Shown here one piece after another: positions 20,672-30,541 of a DNA stretch of 64,000 nt. The notes under the pieces are model-generated. The model was not told the origin of the DNA and did no database searches. It saw only the letters and a list, made by a program, of their open reading frames with translations. This DNA comes from Vibrio sp. PID17_43. Its GTDB lineage: Bacteria; Pseudomonadota; Gammaproteobacteria; Enterobacterales; Vibrionaceae. The stretch covers positions 1 through 64,000 of the forward strand of contig NZ_LIXM01000023.1 in the NCBI RefSeq assembly GCF_002608565.1, written 5' to 3'. Numbering within the stretch: the first letter of the stretch is position 1; each line of letters starts with the position of its first letter. The translations under genes and the position numbers were made by a program.

Positions 20672-20976
20672 GATTTTTCCCTCAAGACATGGAAGTGTAG
20701 AGCTGCGTGAATGTCAGTAAAGCAGGCTCCGTTTCGTTCATCTATCCTGAATCTAGCACGATAGAGCTAACGCACAATAAGACTAAAGTCTAAACTTTGG
20801 TTAAGGCGCTGTTTTTAGGCTGATTAAATTTTAAGATTAGTTCATTCTAGAAAACAAATGTTGCAATTTATTGCTTAACCTTGTTTTTATCGCGGATAGA
20901 CTATATCTATAACGCAACGAAGCTCAAACCCAGTGGATTTGGCTTTTACGACTATAAGCTTCCTTGGAGAAAAGTA
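20672..20976. promoter_or_regulatory. Intergenic region upstream of htpX
   Basis: 305 bases without a gene I can support. It should contain the promoters of the small minus-strand gene and htpX. A TATATCTATAAC stretch about 60 bases before the htpX start may be a -10 region. I see no clear heat-shock sigma-32 or CpxR site. TTGGAGAAAAGT precedes the htpX ATG. Confidence 0.4.
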
Positions 20977-21846
20977 ATGAAGCGAATTATGTTATTCCTA
21001 GCAACTAACCTAGCGGTCGTGCTAGTACTTAGTGTTGTTCTGAATATTGTTTACGCTGTAACTGGAATGCAGCCGGGCAGCTTGTCTGGTCTACTTATCA
21101 TGGCCGCTGTATTTGGTTTTGGTGGCGCACTAATTTCATTGATGATGTCTAAGGGCATGGCGCTACGTTCCGTCGGTGGAATGGTTATCGAAAGCCCACG
21201 AAATGAGACGGAGCATTGGTTACTGGAAACGGTTGGCCGTCAGTCACAGCAAGCGGGTATTGGTATGCCAACTGTTGCAATCTACGATTCGCCAGACATT
21301 AACGCATTCGCAACGGGCGCAAAACGTGATGATTCTTTAGTTGCAGTGTCTACCGGTCTTCTACATAACATGACTCGTGATGAAGCAGAAGCGGTACTGG
21401 CGCATGAGGTCAGCCATATTGCGAATGGTGATATGGTAACCATGACTCTGATGCAAGGTGTTGTGAACACCTTCGTGATCTTTTTATCTCGCTTTATCGC
21501 AAACATTGTTGCATCAAATGATGATGAAGAAGGTCAAGGTACAAACATGATGGTGTACTTTGGTGTGTCTATGGTGCTTGAGTTGGTATTCGGCTTCTTG
21601 GCGAGCTTTATTACCATGTGGTACAGCCGTCATCGTGAATTTCACGCAGATGCAGGCGCAGCGAGCCTCGTTGGTAAAGAGAAAATGATCGCGGCTCTAG
21701 AGCGTTTGAAAATGAGTCAAGAGTCGAAGCTAGATGGCTCTATGATGGCGTTTGGTATTAATGGTAAGCAATCTCTTACTGAATTACTAATGAGCCACCC
21801 ACCGCTTGATAAACGTATCACAGCGTTACGCAGCCAACAGTACTAA
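20977..21846 (+). CDS. htpX: Membrane metalloprotease HtpX
   Basis: A 289-residue inner-membrane zinc protease for damaged membrane proteins. Two N-terminal membrane segments (about 4-26 and 34-56) precede the catalytic HEVSH motif ([12 protein letters not shown], near residue 140); two more hydrophobic segments follow, and the third zinc ligand Glu lies in [13 protein letters not shown]. The ATG at 20977 has a GGAG site nearby and gives the family length; an earlier frame start at 20881 is unlikely. Confidence 0.95.
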   Translation: MKRIMLFLATNLAVVLVLSVVLNIVYAVTGMQPGSLSGLLIMAAVFGFGGALISLMMSKGMALRSVGGMVIESPRNETEHWLLETVGRQSQQAGIGMPTVAIYDSPDINAFATGAKRDDSLVAVSTGLLHNMTRDEAEAVLAHEVSHIANGDMVTMTLMQGVVNTFVIFLSRFIANIVASNDDEEGQGTNMMVYFGVSMVLELVFGFLASFITMWYSRHREFHADAGAASLVGKEKMIAALERLKMSQESKLDGSMMAFGINGKQSLTELLMSHPPLDKRITALRSQQY

Positions 21847-21865
21847 TTATTAATCTTCTGAAAAG

Positions 21866-21893
21866 GCTTGGTTTTTAACCAAGCTTTTTTTTT
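21866..21893 (+). terminator. htpX terminator
   Basis: GCTTGGTT and AACCAAGC pair around three bases and are followed by nine T. Confidence 0.9.
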
Positions 21894-21899
21894 GTCTTT

Positions 21900-21925
21900 T
21901 GATCGACAAGACATTTAACAGCGTA
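21900..21925 (+). promoter_or_regulatory. Candidate ECF11-type (RpoE-ChrR-like) promoter for the lipid cluster
   Basis: TGATCG at 21900-21905 and CGTA at 21922-21925 are 16 bases apart. From memory, ECF11 sigma factors, which act with ChrR anti-sigma in singlet-oxygen responses, use TGATC(C/T) and CGTA with about this spacing. The last base of the -35 differs. The downstream genes resemble known members of such regulons, which raises the likelihood. Confidence 0.4.
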
Positions 21926-21948
21926 CAACTTTGCGTTAATCAACCACC

Positions 21949-21971
21949 TTGTACATATTATATTTTGTACA
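21949..21971 (+). promoter_or_regulatory. Paired TTGTACA motif upstream of the lipid cluster
   Basis: TTGTACA occurs at 21949-21955 and 21965-21971, 16 bases centre to centre, each containing the palindrome TGTACA. The intervening AT-rich stretch could hold a -10 element. TGTACA pairs are described as operators of LitR/CarH-type B12 photoreceptor repressors in Pseudomonas (with a 12-base gap from memory; here it is 10). A regulator site is likely; which regulator is inference. Confidence 0.45.
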
Positions 21972-21998
21972 GCTGTTGAGATGAAAGGGAGTCATGAA

Positions 21999-22418
21999 AT
22001 GGATATTCAGTCAGTTGGCAACATTTATCAGAAATTGAGCAAAGCAAATTTGTATTTGCTTGAAGGGGTTTACCACCAGGACGTGGTTTTTGAAGACGCC
22101 GCTCATCGATTAGAAGGTTGGCCTGCGTTATCTGATTACTTCCAATCTTTGTATTCCAATGTCATTCGTTGTGATTTTGTTGTTCACGACCACCAACAAG
22201 TCGGGGAAACGGGTTTCCTCACATGGACGATGGACTTACAACACCCAAAACTTCAAAAAGGTGCGCCTATTTCGGTGAATGGCGTCTCACACCTTAAATT
22301 CTGTGAAGGGCGGGTTATTTACCACCGAGATTATTTCGACTTGGGTGAGATGTTGTATGAAAATTTACCGTTACTTGGAGCGGTGATTAAAACTATTAAA
22401 CAGAGGTTGGGGCAATGA
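21999..22418 (+). CDS. NTF2/SnoaL-like protein, first gene of the lipid cluster
   Basis: A 139-residue alpha+beta-barrel protein of the nuclear transport factor 2 / SnoaL type: YQKLSKANLYLLEGVYHQDVVFEDAAHRLEG at the start and CEGRVIYHRDYFDLGEMLYE near the end are typical. These proteins are small pocket enzymes or ligand binders. I chose the ATG at 21999 because AAAGGGAG lies seven bases upstream; an ATG at 21981 is inside that leader. The end overlaps the next start by four bases (ATGA). Confidence 0.8.
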   Translation: MDIQSVGNIYQKLSKANLYLLEGVYHQDVVFEDAAHRLEGWPALSDYFQSLYSNVIRCDFVVHDHQQVGETGFLTWTMDLQHPKLQKGAPISVNGVSHLKFCEGRVIYHRDYFDLGEMLYENLPLLGAVIKTIKQRLGQ

Positions 22419-23140
22419 CGAGAACAGTACTGATTACTGGAGCCACATCAGGCATTGGCAAGCAACTTGCTATCGATTATGCCCAGACTGGGTGGCAGGT
22501 CATTGCTTGCGGTAGAAATCAATCAGTTCTATCAGAGCTCGAAGCTACATCTCAAAACATTGCTACTCTGAAGTTCGATGTGACGGACTATGAACAAACT
22601 CAACTAGCTTTTCGCTCACTGCCGTTTACTCCAGATACTTGGATATTCAACGCAGGTGATTGTGAGTATATGAACGACGGTGTCGTAGATGCGAAACTCA
22701 TGGCGCGTATCATGAGCGTTAATGTCGTAGGTGTTGCCAACTGTGTTGAGGCGTGCCAGTCGCAGTTCGAACGAGGGCACCGTGTCGTTATGGTGGGCTC
22801 CATTGCCTCTGAAGTCGCATTACCAAGAGCAGAAGCCTATGGTGCATCAAAAGCGGCTGTCAGTTATTTCGCGCGTACTCTAGCCGTTGATTTGAAGCCG
22901 AAAGGTATCAAAGTTGTCACTGTGTTTCCCGGCTTCGTCGAGACCCCTCTTACTGATAAAAATACGTTTGATATGCCTATGATCGTTTCGGTTAATCGGG
23001 CGTCTGACGCTATCCGAAAACAACTGGATGCGGGCAAAAGTCATATTTATTTTCCAGCGAGATTCACCGGCATTTTGCGCTTTATCTCGTTGTTTCCCTA
23101 TAGCTGGCAAGCTAGGCTCACAGCAAAACTCGTATCATAA
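22415..23140 (+). CDS. Short-chain dehydrogenase/reductase
   Basis: A 241-residue SDR oxidoreductase. The cofactor motif TGATSGIGKQLA is at residues 7-18, the NAG-like motif reads FNAGD, and the catalytic YGASK (Tyr and Lys spaced by three) is near residue 148, with a Ser in the VGSIASE strand. The substrate is unknown; in homologous clusters this SDR accompanies fatty-acid-modifying enzymes. Coupled to the NTF2-like gene by overlap. Confidence 0.88.
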   Translation: MTRTVLITGATSGIGKQLAIDYAQTGWQVIACGRNQSVLSELEATSQNIATLKFDVTDYEQTQLAFRSLPFTPDTWIFNAGDCEYMNDGVVDAKLMARIMSVNVVGVANCVEACQSQFERGHRVVMVGSIASEVALPRAEAYGASKAAVSYFARTLAVDLKPKGIKVVTVFPGFVETPLTDKNTFDMPMIVSVNRASDAIRKQLDAGKSHIYFPARFTGILRFISLFPYSWQARLTAKLVS

Positions 23141-23152
23141 GAAGGAAGAGGC

Positions 23153-24463
23153 ATGAACACTGTAGGAAGAAAGAAAATCGCCATCATTGGGACTGGGATC
23201 TCTGGTCTCACTTGCGGCTATTACTTGCACAAAGAGCATGACGTTACGTTGTTTGAATGCACCGATTACATCGGTGGACATACCGCGACCGTCGATGTCA
23301 GCCTGGATGATAGAGATTACGCCATTGATACGGGTTTTATCGTTTATAACGACCGCACTTATCCAAACTTCATCAAGATGATGAACGAACTCGGTGTTGA
23401 AGGTATTCCAACCCAAATGAGCTTCAGCGTCAGAAATAATGGTAATGGTCTGGAATATAACGGTCACACTCTATCAACTTTATTTGCGCAAAAGCGTAAC
23501 TGGCTGAACCCCAAATTCTATCGCTTTATATTCGAGATCCTCCGCTTCAACAAATTGGCGAAAAGCTTCGCGTACGAGCAATCAACAAATTTACAAACAC
23601 TTGGAGAGTTTCTTGACGAGCACAACTTTAGTGCGTTCTTTACCGATAACTACATTCTGCCGATGGGCGCAGCAATTTGGTCTTCAACGTTGGCCGATAT
23701 GCGAGCGTTTCCGCTCATGTTCTTCTTACGTTTCTTCCTAAACCACGGTTTGTTAGATATCACTAACCGCCCACAGTGGTATGTGATCAAAGGTGGTTCA
23801 CGATCTTACATAACACCATTAACAGCGGGTTTTGCCGATAGCATTCATCTGAATAGCCCTGTTGATAAAGTCGTTCGCAGTGAAAACGGCGTCGGTGTTC
23901 AGGTTCATGGTGAAATGCATTGGTTTGATGATGTTATCTTCGCTTGTCACAGTGACCAAGCAATGCGAATACTTGATGACATTTCTTCAGCAGAACAAGA
24001 CATTTTGGGGGATATGACGTACCAAGCGAACGAAGTGGTTTTACATACCGACACTAATTTGTTGCCAAAACATCGGGCTGCATGGGCGTCATGGAACTAT
24101 TTGCTAGATGGTAGTGAGGACGACCAGCAGCGATTACCTTCTTTGACCTATAACATGAATATTCTGCAACACGTTAAATCTGAGCATACTTTTTGTGTCA
24201 CCTTGAATAGCACTGAACAGATAGATCCAAACAAGGTTTTGCGGGCATTCACTTACCATCATCCAGTGTTTACTACAGAGTCGATTGCGGCCCAACAACG
24301 AAAAAACGAAGTGCAAGGCGTTAAGAACACTTGGTTTTGTGGCGCTTATTGGTACAACGGATTTCATGAAGACGGCGTGCGTAGTGCAATTGATGCGGTA
24401 GAGAGTATAGAAGCAAAATATCGTGATCAAAACATGATTCCATTTGAGAAAGGTGCGGCGTGA
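23153..24463 (+). CDS. FAD-dependent amine-oxidase-like oxidoreductase
   Basis: A 436-residue flavoprotein with an N-terminal dinucleotide-binding motif (IIGTGISGLTCGYYL, then a GGH turn) and a C-terminal FAD segment (FCGAYWYNGFHEDGVRSAIDA). It belongs to the NAD(P)-binding/amine oxidase group often called COG2907. In related clusters it works beside a CFA-type methyltransferase, and flavoproteins paired with such methyltransferases reduce or desaturate fatty acyl chains (known for tuberculostearate synthesis). A polyamine or amino-acid substrate is less likely here. Confidence 0.85.
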   Translation: MNTVGRKKIAIIGTGISGLTCGYYLHKEHDVTLFECTDYIGGHTATVDVSLDDRDYAIDTGFIVYNDRTYPNFIKMMNELGVEGIPTQMSFSVRNNGNGLEYNGHTLSTLFAQKRNWLNPKFYRFIFEILRFNKLAKSFAYEQSTNLQTLGEFLDEHNFSAFFTDNYILPMGAAIWSSTLADMRAFPLMFFLRFFLNHGLLDITNRPQWYVIKGGSRSYITPLTAGFADSIHLNSPVDKVVRSENGVGVQVHGEMHWFDDVIFACHSDQAMRILDDISSAEQDILGDMTYQANEVVLHTDTNLLPKHRAAWASWNYLLDGSEDDQQRLPSLTYNMNILQHVKSEHTFCVTLNSTEQIDPNKVLRAFTYHHPVFTTESIAAQQRKNEVQGVKNTWFCGAYWYNGFHEDGVRSAIDAVESIEAKYRDQNMIPFEKGAA

Positions 24464-24464
24464 T

Positions 24465-25283
24465 ATGGATAGCGAGATGAACAGTAGGCTGTTTATTGGC
24501 AATGTTCGTCATCGCCGATTTGTACCTGTCAACCATGAGCTGAACTATTCTCTATTTATGCCAGCGATTGATGTTGATGAGCTGGAAGACTTAGAAAAAA
24601 AGGTTTGGGGTTTTGGTTCCCGTTGGTGGCACTGGGCGCGTTTCAAGCGTAGTGATTACATTGGTGAAGGTAGTATTAAAGCAGCGGTACAAAACAAGGT
24701 AGAAGAACTGACTGGCATCCGTTGCTCTGGCAAAGTTGTGGCCGTTTGCCACTTGCGTTATTTCGGGCTCTATTTCAGCCCGGTGAATTTCTACTACGTT
24801 TATGATGAGCAAGGCGAATGGCAATATCTATTAGCCGAGGTGAGTAATACACCTTGGAATGAATGCCATTATTACGCAGTCGCGGCGGATGAAAATGACG
24901 AACAGTATGGTTGGAAACAAGATAAAGCTTTTCATGTGTCGCCATTTAATCCAATTGACCAGCGCTACCATTGGAAGATCAAGCCCTTGACCGACAAACT
25001 TAATATTCATCTGGAGTGTCACAAAGGTGAAAAGCATTTCGATGCGACGATGGCAATGAAAGCCAAGCCGCTTTCCAGCAAAAGCTTACTTAAATGCTTG
25101 ATCGTCACACCGAGCCAAACGGTAAAAGTCATGGTTGGTATTTATTGGCACGCTCTAAAGCTTTGGATTAAAGGTGCGCCGTTTTACTCACACCCTAAAT
25201 ACGCTCAACCTAAAAAAAACGAACCTGAGCACGTGAGTGAACACAAAAAAAATAATAAACACAAGGAGAACTCAGCATGTTAA
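24465..25283 (+). CDS. DUF1365 family protein
   Basis: A 272-residue member of DUF1365. Its family blocks are visible: LFIGNVRHRRFVPVNHEL at the start, RYFGLYFSPVNFYYVYD in the middle and FHVSPFNPIDQRYHW later. DUF1365 genes almost always sit between a flavin oxidase and a CFA-like synthase, as here; their chemistry is not settled. The ATG at 24465 comes one base after the previous stop; an ATG at 24477 is an alternative. The tail is Lys/Asn-rich and encoded by A-rich sequence. Confidence 0.88.
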   Translation: MDSEMNSRLFIGNVRHRRFVPVNHELNYSLFMPAIDVDELEDLEKKVWGFGSRWWHWARFKRSDYIGEGSIKAAVQNKVEELTGIRCSGKVVAVCHLRYFGLYFSPVNFYYVYDEQGEWQYLLAEVSNTPWNECHYYAVAADENDEQYGWKQDKAFHVSPFNPIDQRYHWKIKPLTDKLNIHLECHKGEKHFDATMAMKAKPLSSKSLLKCLIVTPSQTVKVMVGIYWHALKLWIKGAPFYSHPKYAQPKKNEPEHVSEHKKNNKHKENSAC

Positions 25284-26533
25284 ACACTACTTCAATGGCA
25301 ATGCCTCGTGAATTGTCGACGACCCAGAAAGCGGCGCGTGGAGTTCTTTTTCAGTGTCTACAGAAAATGGAAATCGGCTGCTTAACCGTAATTGAAAGCT
25401 TCAAGACAGAAACCACTGAGCGCAGTGAGCGATTTGCCACTTCAAATGTTGATGATAAAGGTAAGCCAGTCGTTGCGACGATTGAGGTGAAGCATCCAGG
25501 CTTTTATTCACGTATTTTGCAAGGCGGCAGCATCGCAGCAGGTGAAGCTTACATGGATGGCTGGTGGGATAGCCCAGATTTGACAGCACTTATGAAGTTA
25601 ATGGCGCTGAATCTACGTGCGTTAGACAAACTTGAAGAGCAGGGCAGTTGGCTGACGAGGCTATTGTATAAGTTCAGTCACTGGGGAAATCGTAACTCTC
25701 AAGAGAATTCGCGTAAGAATATCCATGCCCATTATGATTTAGGAAATAATCTTTATGAAGCATTTCTTGATACCAACATGTTGTATTCATCAGCGCTGTA
25801 TAACCAAGAGAATGATTCTTTAGAACAGGCACAAGTTAACAAAATGGATCGTCTGTGTCAGCAACTCGAACTCAAACCTAGCGATCACGTTATCGAGATT
25901 GGCACCGGCTGGGGTGCTATGGCAATTTATATGGCCGAGCAGTACGGTTGTCATGTTACTACGACCACGATATCAGAAGAGCAGCACGCTTACGCTGAAC
26001 AGAAGATCAGAGAGCGTGGCTTAGAAGATAAAGTCACTTTGCTTAAAGAGGACTATCGCAATTTAACGGGAACCTATGACAAGCTGGTTTCTATTGAGAT
26101 GATAGAAGCGGTGGGCAAACAATTCCTGCCTTCGTACATTAAGGTGTGTGAGTCTTTGTTGAAGTCCGGTGGTTTGATGGCGATTCAAGCGATTACCATT
26201 GCGGATCAGCGTTACGAGTATTACAGCAACAATGTCGACTTTATTCAGAAGTATATTTTCCCGGGAGGTTTCTTACCTTCAGTTACATCGCTGACTCAAG
26301 CAACGACGAAGTACAGTGACTTGGTCACGCGAGATCTGTTTGATATCGGGCTTGATTACGCTAAAACGCTTAATGAGTGGCATCATCGTTTTAATCAAGC
26401 TGAGAGTGAGGTGCGCTCGTTCGGTTACGATGATCGCTTTGTGCGCATGTGGCGTTACTACTTGAGCTACTGTGAGGGTGGCTTCTTAGCTCGCACGATC
26501 AGTGCCGTACACATGACGTTTCAGCGTCCGTAG
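25277..26533 (+). CDS. CFA-synthase-like SAM-dependent fatty acyl methyltransferase
   Basis: A 418-residue protein of the cyclopropane-fatty-acid synthase family, acting on unsaturated acyl chains of membrane phospholipid. Family blocks are HAHYDLGNNLYEAFLD, the SAM motif IEIGTGWGAMAIYMAEQYG and YIFPGGFLPS. Of the residues that hold the catalytic bicarbonate in E. coli Cfa, Glu is kept (MIEAVG, Glu277) but Cys is Ser (YSSALY, Ser172) and His is Gln (AIQAIT, Gln304). It may therefore methylate without closing a cyclopropane ring. The start overlaps the DUF1365 end by seven bases, with AAGGAGA upstream. Confidence 0.88.
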   Translation: MLNTTSMAMPRELSTTQKAARGVLFQCLQKMEIGCLTVIESFKTETTERSERFATSNVDDKGKPVVATIEVKHPGFYSRILQGGSIAAGEAYMDGWWDSPDLTALMKLMALNLRALDKLEEQGSWLTRLLYKFSHWGNRNSQENSRKNIHAHYDLGNNLYEAFLDTNMLYSSALYNQENDSLEQAQVNKMDRLCQQLELKPSDHVIEIGTGWGAMAIYMAEQYGCHVTTTTISEEQHAYAEQKIRERGLEDKVTLLKEDYRNLTGTYDKLVSIEMIEAVGKQFLPSYIKVCESLLKSGGLMAIQAITIADQRYEYYSNNVDFIQKYIFPGGFLPSVTSLTQATTKYSDLVTRDLFDIGLDYAKTLNEWHHRFNQAESEVRSFGYDDRFVRMWRYYLSYCEGGFLARTISAVHMTFQRP

Positions 26534-26539
26534 CTCGTT

Positions 26540-27055
26540 ATGAGAGTGTTTCTTGCATCGACATGGTTCCAACTCTGCTGGTTCGCAGCTGTGCTTGGAA
26601 CCTATCAATGGCAGTGGCTGACCTTAGTTCTCACGTTACTTACCCTTGTATATTGCTGGAGAGTGGATCCTTCTGCGCTCAAAAATATCACTTTCATTGT
26701 ATCCATTGGTTTGGTGCTAGATACCCTCAATCAGCAATTTTCCGTCTTTATATTCCCAACCACTTGGTTGCCGATATGGCTTGTTTGCTTGTGGGTTTTA
26801 TTTTCTTGGTATGCCTACCAACTCAAGTCAATCTTGTACCGTTTCCCAAAAACCTACGTATCAATAGTAGGCGGTATCGGAGGAACAGCGAGCTACTTTG
26901 CTGGCTACAAACTCCAAGCCGTTGAATTTGGATTTAGCGTTGGTGTCACCCTCACGATCTTGTTCGTCGAATGGTGTGCAATGATGCTTTTGATACTCAA
27001 GGTGTACGGAAATGAAAAGCTTGAAAAAAAATTGGAAACAAAAGCTGACCAGTAA
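26540..27055 (+). CDS. DUF2878 integral membrane protein
   Basis: A 171-residue, strongly hydrophobic protein with about five membrane segments (for example WFQLCWFAAVLGTYQW, WLTLVLTLLTLVYCW, WLPIWLVCLWVLFSW and a C-terminal VGVTLTILFVEWCAMMLLIL). It fits DUF2878, a family found after CFA-like genes in these clusters; function is unknown. It starts six bases after the methyltransferase and ends in a charged tail that overlaps the next gene by 44 bases. Confidence 0.75.
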   Translation: MRVFLASTWFQLCWFAAVLGTYQWQWLTLVLTLLTLVYCWRVDPSALKNITFIVSIGLVLDTLNQQFSVFIFPTTWLPIWLVCLWVLFSWYAYQLKSILYRFPKTYVSIVGGIGGTASYFAGYKLQAVEFGFSVGVTLTILFVEWCAMMLLILKVYGNEKLEKKLETKADQ

Positions 27056-27605
27056 TGTAATGGCCGCGTCCTTGTTCTGTGCGGTGCCTTTGCAAGCTCA
27101 AAATGTGGTGGGTTCAAGTGAGACAATGACCACAAGCAACTGGCAACAATGGCAAACGGTCGGCGAAGCTCAACTCACTTGGTTTGTTTTTGATATCTAC
27201 AAGTCTCGCCTTAAAGCGCCCGATGGACAGTACTTGGTGTCTAGTGACGTTTCCCCCCATCCCTTTGCTCTAGAGATTAACTATCAGCGTGATATTAGTA
27301 AAGAGCAACTGCTCGATGTGACTGATGAGCAGTGGCAAAAGCTAGGCTTTACGGAGTCTTACCGCCAACAGTGGATTTCTGAGCTGAACATTATGTTCCC
27401 CAACATTAAGAAGGGGGATGAGCTCACCTACCTTACTGATGGTAAAAATGGACAACTTATCTATCGAAAAGCGGGGAGCGAGCCTTATCAAATCGTCGGA
27501 TATGTGAAGGATGAGCGACTTAATGATGCGTTTCTTTCCATTTGGTTATCACCGAAAACAGAGTTTCCTAAACTTCGTAAACAACTGATAGGGCAGGTAA
27601 GATAG
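27012..27605 (+). CDS. Secreted chalcone-isomerase-fold protein
   Basis: A 197-residue protein with a Sec signal (basic start KSLKKNWKQK, then MAASLFCAVPLQA, cleavage near residue 29). The mature part (VGEAQLTWFVFDIYKSRL, FALEINYQRDISKEQLLDVT, IVGYVKDERLNDAFLSIWL) matches the bacterial periplasmic chalcone-isomerase-like family. This fold includes fatty-acid-binding proteins, which suits a lipid-modification operon. The 44-base overlap with the preceding gene is long but the signal peptide needs this start. Confidence 0.78.
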   Translation: MKSLKKNWKQKLTSNVMAASLFCAVPLQAQNVVGSSETMTTSNWQQWQTVGEAQLTWFVFDIYKSRLKAPDGQYLVSSDVSPHPFALEINYQRDISKEQLLDVTDEQWQKLGFTESYRQQWISELNIMFPNIKKGDELTYLTDGKNGQLIYRKAGSEPYQIVGYVKDERLNDAFLSIWLSPKTEFPKLRKQLIGQVR

Positions 27606-28141
27606 TGAAATTATTAAAACGTATGCTCAGAGCTCCAGTGATTGCTGCGGTTACGCTACTTAGCGCATGCTCTGCTGACATTGATAACTATCAAGCTGCA
27701 TCGCCAGCCTTTGACCTGTTTGGTTATTTCGAAGGTGACGTCAAGGCATGGGGGATGGTGCAGGACTACACCGAGAAACAAACTCGTCGATTTGAAGTCG
27801 ACATCGTTGGGACGGTTGAAGGCAATGAACTAACGCTGGTGGAAGACTTTGTCTTTGATGATGGAGAGCACGACCAGCGTACATGGGTAATTACTCAACT
27901 CGAAGACGGTACTTATCAAGGCAAAGCGGATGACATTATTGGCGTTGCTACGGGTAAAGAGATGGGTAATGTGTTGCAATGGCAATACGATTTCGAGCTA
28001 AAGATGGATGATTCAACCATCACAGTATCGTTCGATGACTGGCTTTACCGCCAAGATGACATGCACGTGTTTAACCTCACCAAGATTAAGAAGTTTGGTG
28101 TCGAGGTAGGGACGATTACGCTTTTCTTTCAGAGGCAATAA
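27605..28141 (+). CDS. DUF3833 lipoprotein
   Basis: A 178-residue lipoprotein: a basic hydrophobic start (MLRAPVIAAVTLLSAC) ends in the lipobox LSAC at about residue 22. The mature part (FEGDVKAWGMVQD, YQGKADDIIGVATGKEMGN, WLYRQDDMHVFNLTKIKKFGVEVG) fits DUF3833. It starts with GTG overlapping the previous stop by one base and is the last gene of the operon. It may sit on the periplasmic side of the outer membrane; function unknown. Confidence 0.8.
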   Translation: MKLLKRMLRAPVIAAVTLLSACSADIDNYQAASPAFDLFGYFEGDVKAWGMVQDYTEKQTRRFEVDIVGTVEGNELTLVEDFVFDDGEHDQRTWVITQLEDGTYQGKADDIIGVATGKEMGNVLQWQYDFELKMDDSTITVSFDDWLYRQDDMHVFNLTKIKKFGVEVGTITLFFQRQ

Positions 28142-28337
28142 AAGAGTCGGGAATCGTCCACGCTTCGCTTTAGGGATCGAAATGGGGGCGCTAGAAGTTT
28201 AGTGAAGGGAAGTTGAATTTAGAATGTGTCGACAGGACTTGCCATCCTAGAAGGATATAGTCGACCCTTATCCCTTATCTCGTAGCGAAACATTCCATAG
28301 GGCGAAGCCCGTTCCCGCTTCCAGCTCAAAAAAAGAA
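28142..28337. other. Gene-free spacer with a branched inverted repeat
   Basis: No gene is supported here. Within it, 28228-28265 is a nested inverted repeat: GTCGAC at both ends and ATCCT/AGGAT inside, able to form an interrupted hairpin. No T-run follows, so it is not a clear terminator for the lipid operon. Confidence 0.4.
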
Positions 28338-28363
28338 AGGGTTGACGCTCTCACGTCAACCCT
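28338..28363 (-). terminator. purB terminator
   Basis: AGGGTTGACG and CGTCAACCCT pair around six bases. On the minus strand the stem is followed by a T-rich run (TTCTTTTTTT), just past the purB stop. Confidence 0.85.
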
Positions 28364-28388
28364 CAAAATTATCCGATACACGATTCTC

Positions 28389-29858
<1,470 letters not shown>

Positions 29859-29867
29859 TTAGTCAAA

Positions 29868-29893
29868 AAATGAGCTCGCGATTATCGCGAGCT
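29868..29893 (-). terminator. Terminator of mnmA-hflD
   Basis: AGCTCGCG and CGCGAGCT pair around five bases. On the minus strand CATTTTTTG follows. It separates hflD from purB, which are adjacent and in the same direction. Confidence 0.8.
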
Positions 29894-29913
29894 GCTGCTT
29901 ATTCGGAACCATC

Positions 29914-30531
29914 TTACATTCGAGCAAGAAGTATCTGAGCCTGCTCGACCATCTTTTTGCGGCCGAAAATTAAGTGGCGACGTTTGCCACCCACTTGGCG
30001 CCAAAGTACGGCACTGCGAATACCTGATAACAACAACGCACGGACTTTGTGCTGATTAGAGGTTTGCTGCAGCACGGATGGAGTACCAGTTACTTGAATG
30101 CGAGGGCCGATAGGGCTCACCACATCCAAGTAAATGCTTGCTAGGTTGCTGATCATCTGGTCGTCGAGTAAGTCAAAATGCTCCGTTTGACGCTGAGCCA
30201 TCTGGATGCGGTCGCCAAGTTGTGACATGGCGTCGTTGCGACCTGTTAACTTACGCTCTAATGCCATGAGACTGATAATATAGCGAGTGACTTCACTTCC
30301 CGATGGCGTGCTATCAATTCCTTTTACCAAGCATTCGAGCCCTAGTTTGAGGTTGGCTTCACGACCGAATACACCGACAGTGTTTGCCGGGCTCGTATTT
30401 AATATGGCATTGATTGACGTTTCAAAGGCATCTTGATCACAATGTCCGTCTCGCGCAACTTGTTGAACCAATGCAACTGCTTGGCAGATGCCAGCGAAAG
30501 CAATAGTACGGTCATAAAGTGTATTCGCCAC
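29914..30531 (-). CDS. hflD: HflD, lysogenization regulator-like protein
   Basis: A 205-residue peripheral membrane protein. In E. coli HflD binds phage lambda CII and affects lysogeny; its native role is unclear. Matching blocks are [51 protein letters not shown] sequence and [12 protein letters not shown] chose the GTG at 30531: it follows AGGAG and gives the family start, ten bases after the mnmA stop. The mnmA-hflD order is as in enterics, where purB also follows. Confidence 0.93.
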   Translation of the reverse strand: MANTLYDRTIAFAGICQAVALVQQVARDGHCDQDAFETSINAILNTSPANTVGVFGREANLKLGLECLVKGIDSTPSGSEVTRYIISLMALERKLTGRNDAMSQLGDRIQMAQRQTEHFDLLDDQMISNLASIYLDVVSPIGPRIQVTGTPSVLQQTSNQHKVRALLLSGIRSAVLWRQVGGKRRHLIFGRKKMVEQAQILLARM

Positions 30532-30541
30532 GTAGCGACTC

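Noticed and set aside
24134..24502. 122-codon minus-strand frame over the end of the FAD oxidase gene
   Set aside because: It is antisense to two well-supported genes and has no recognisable protein features.
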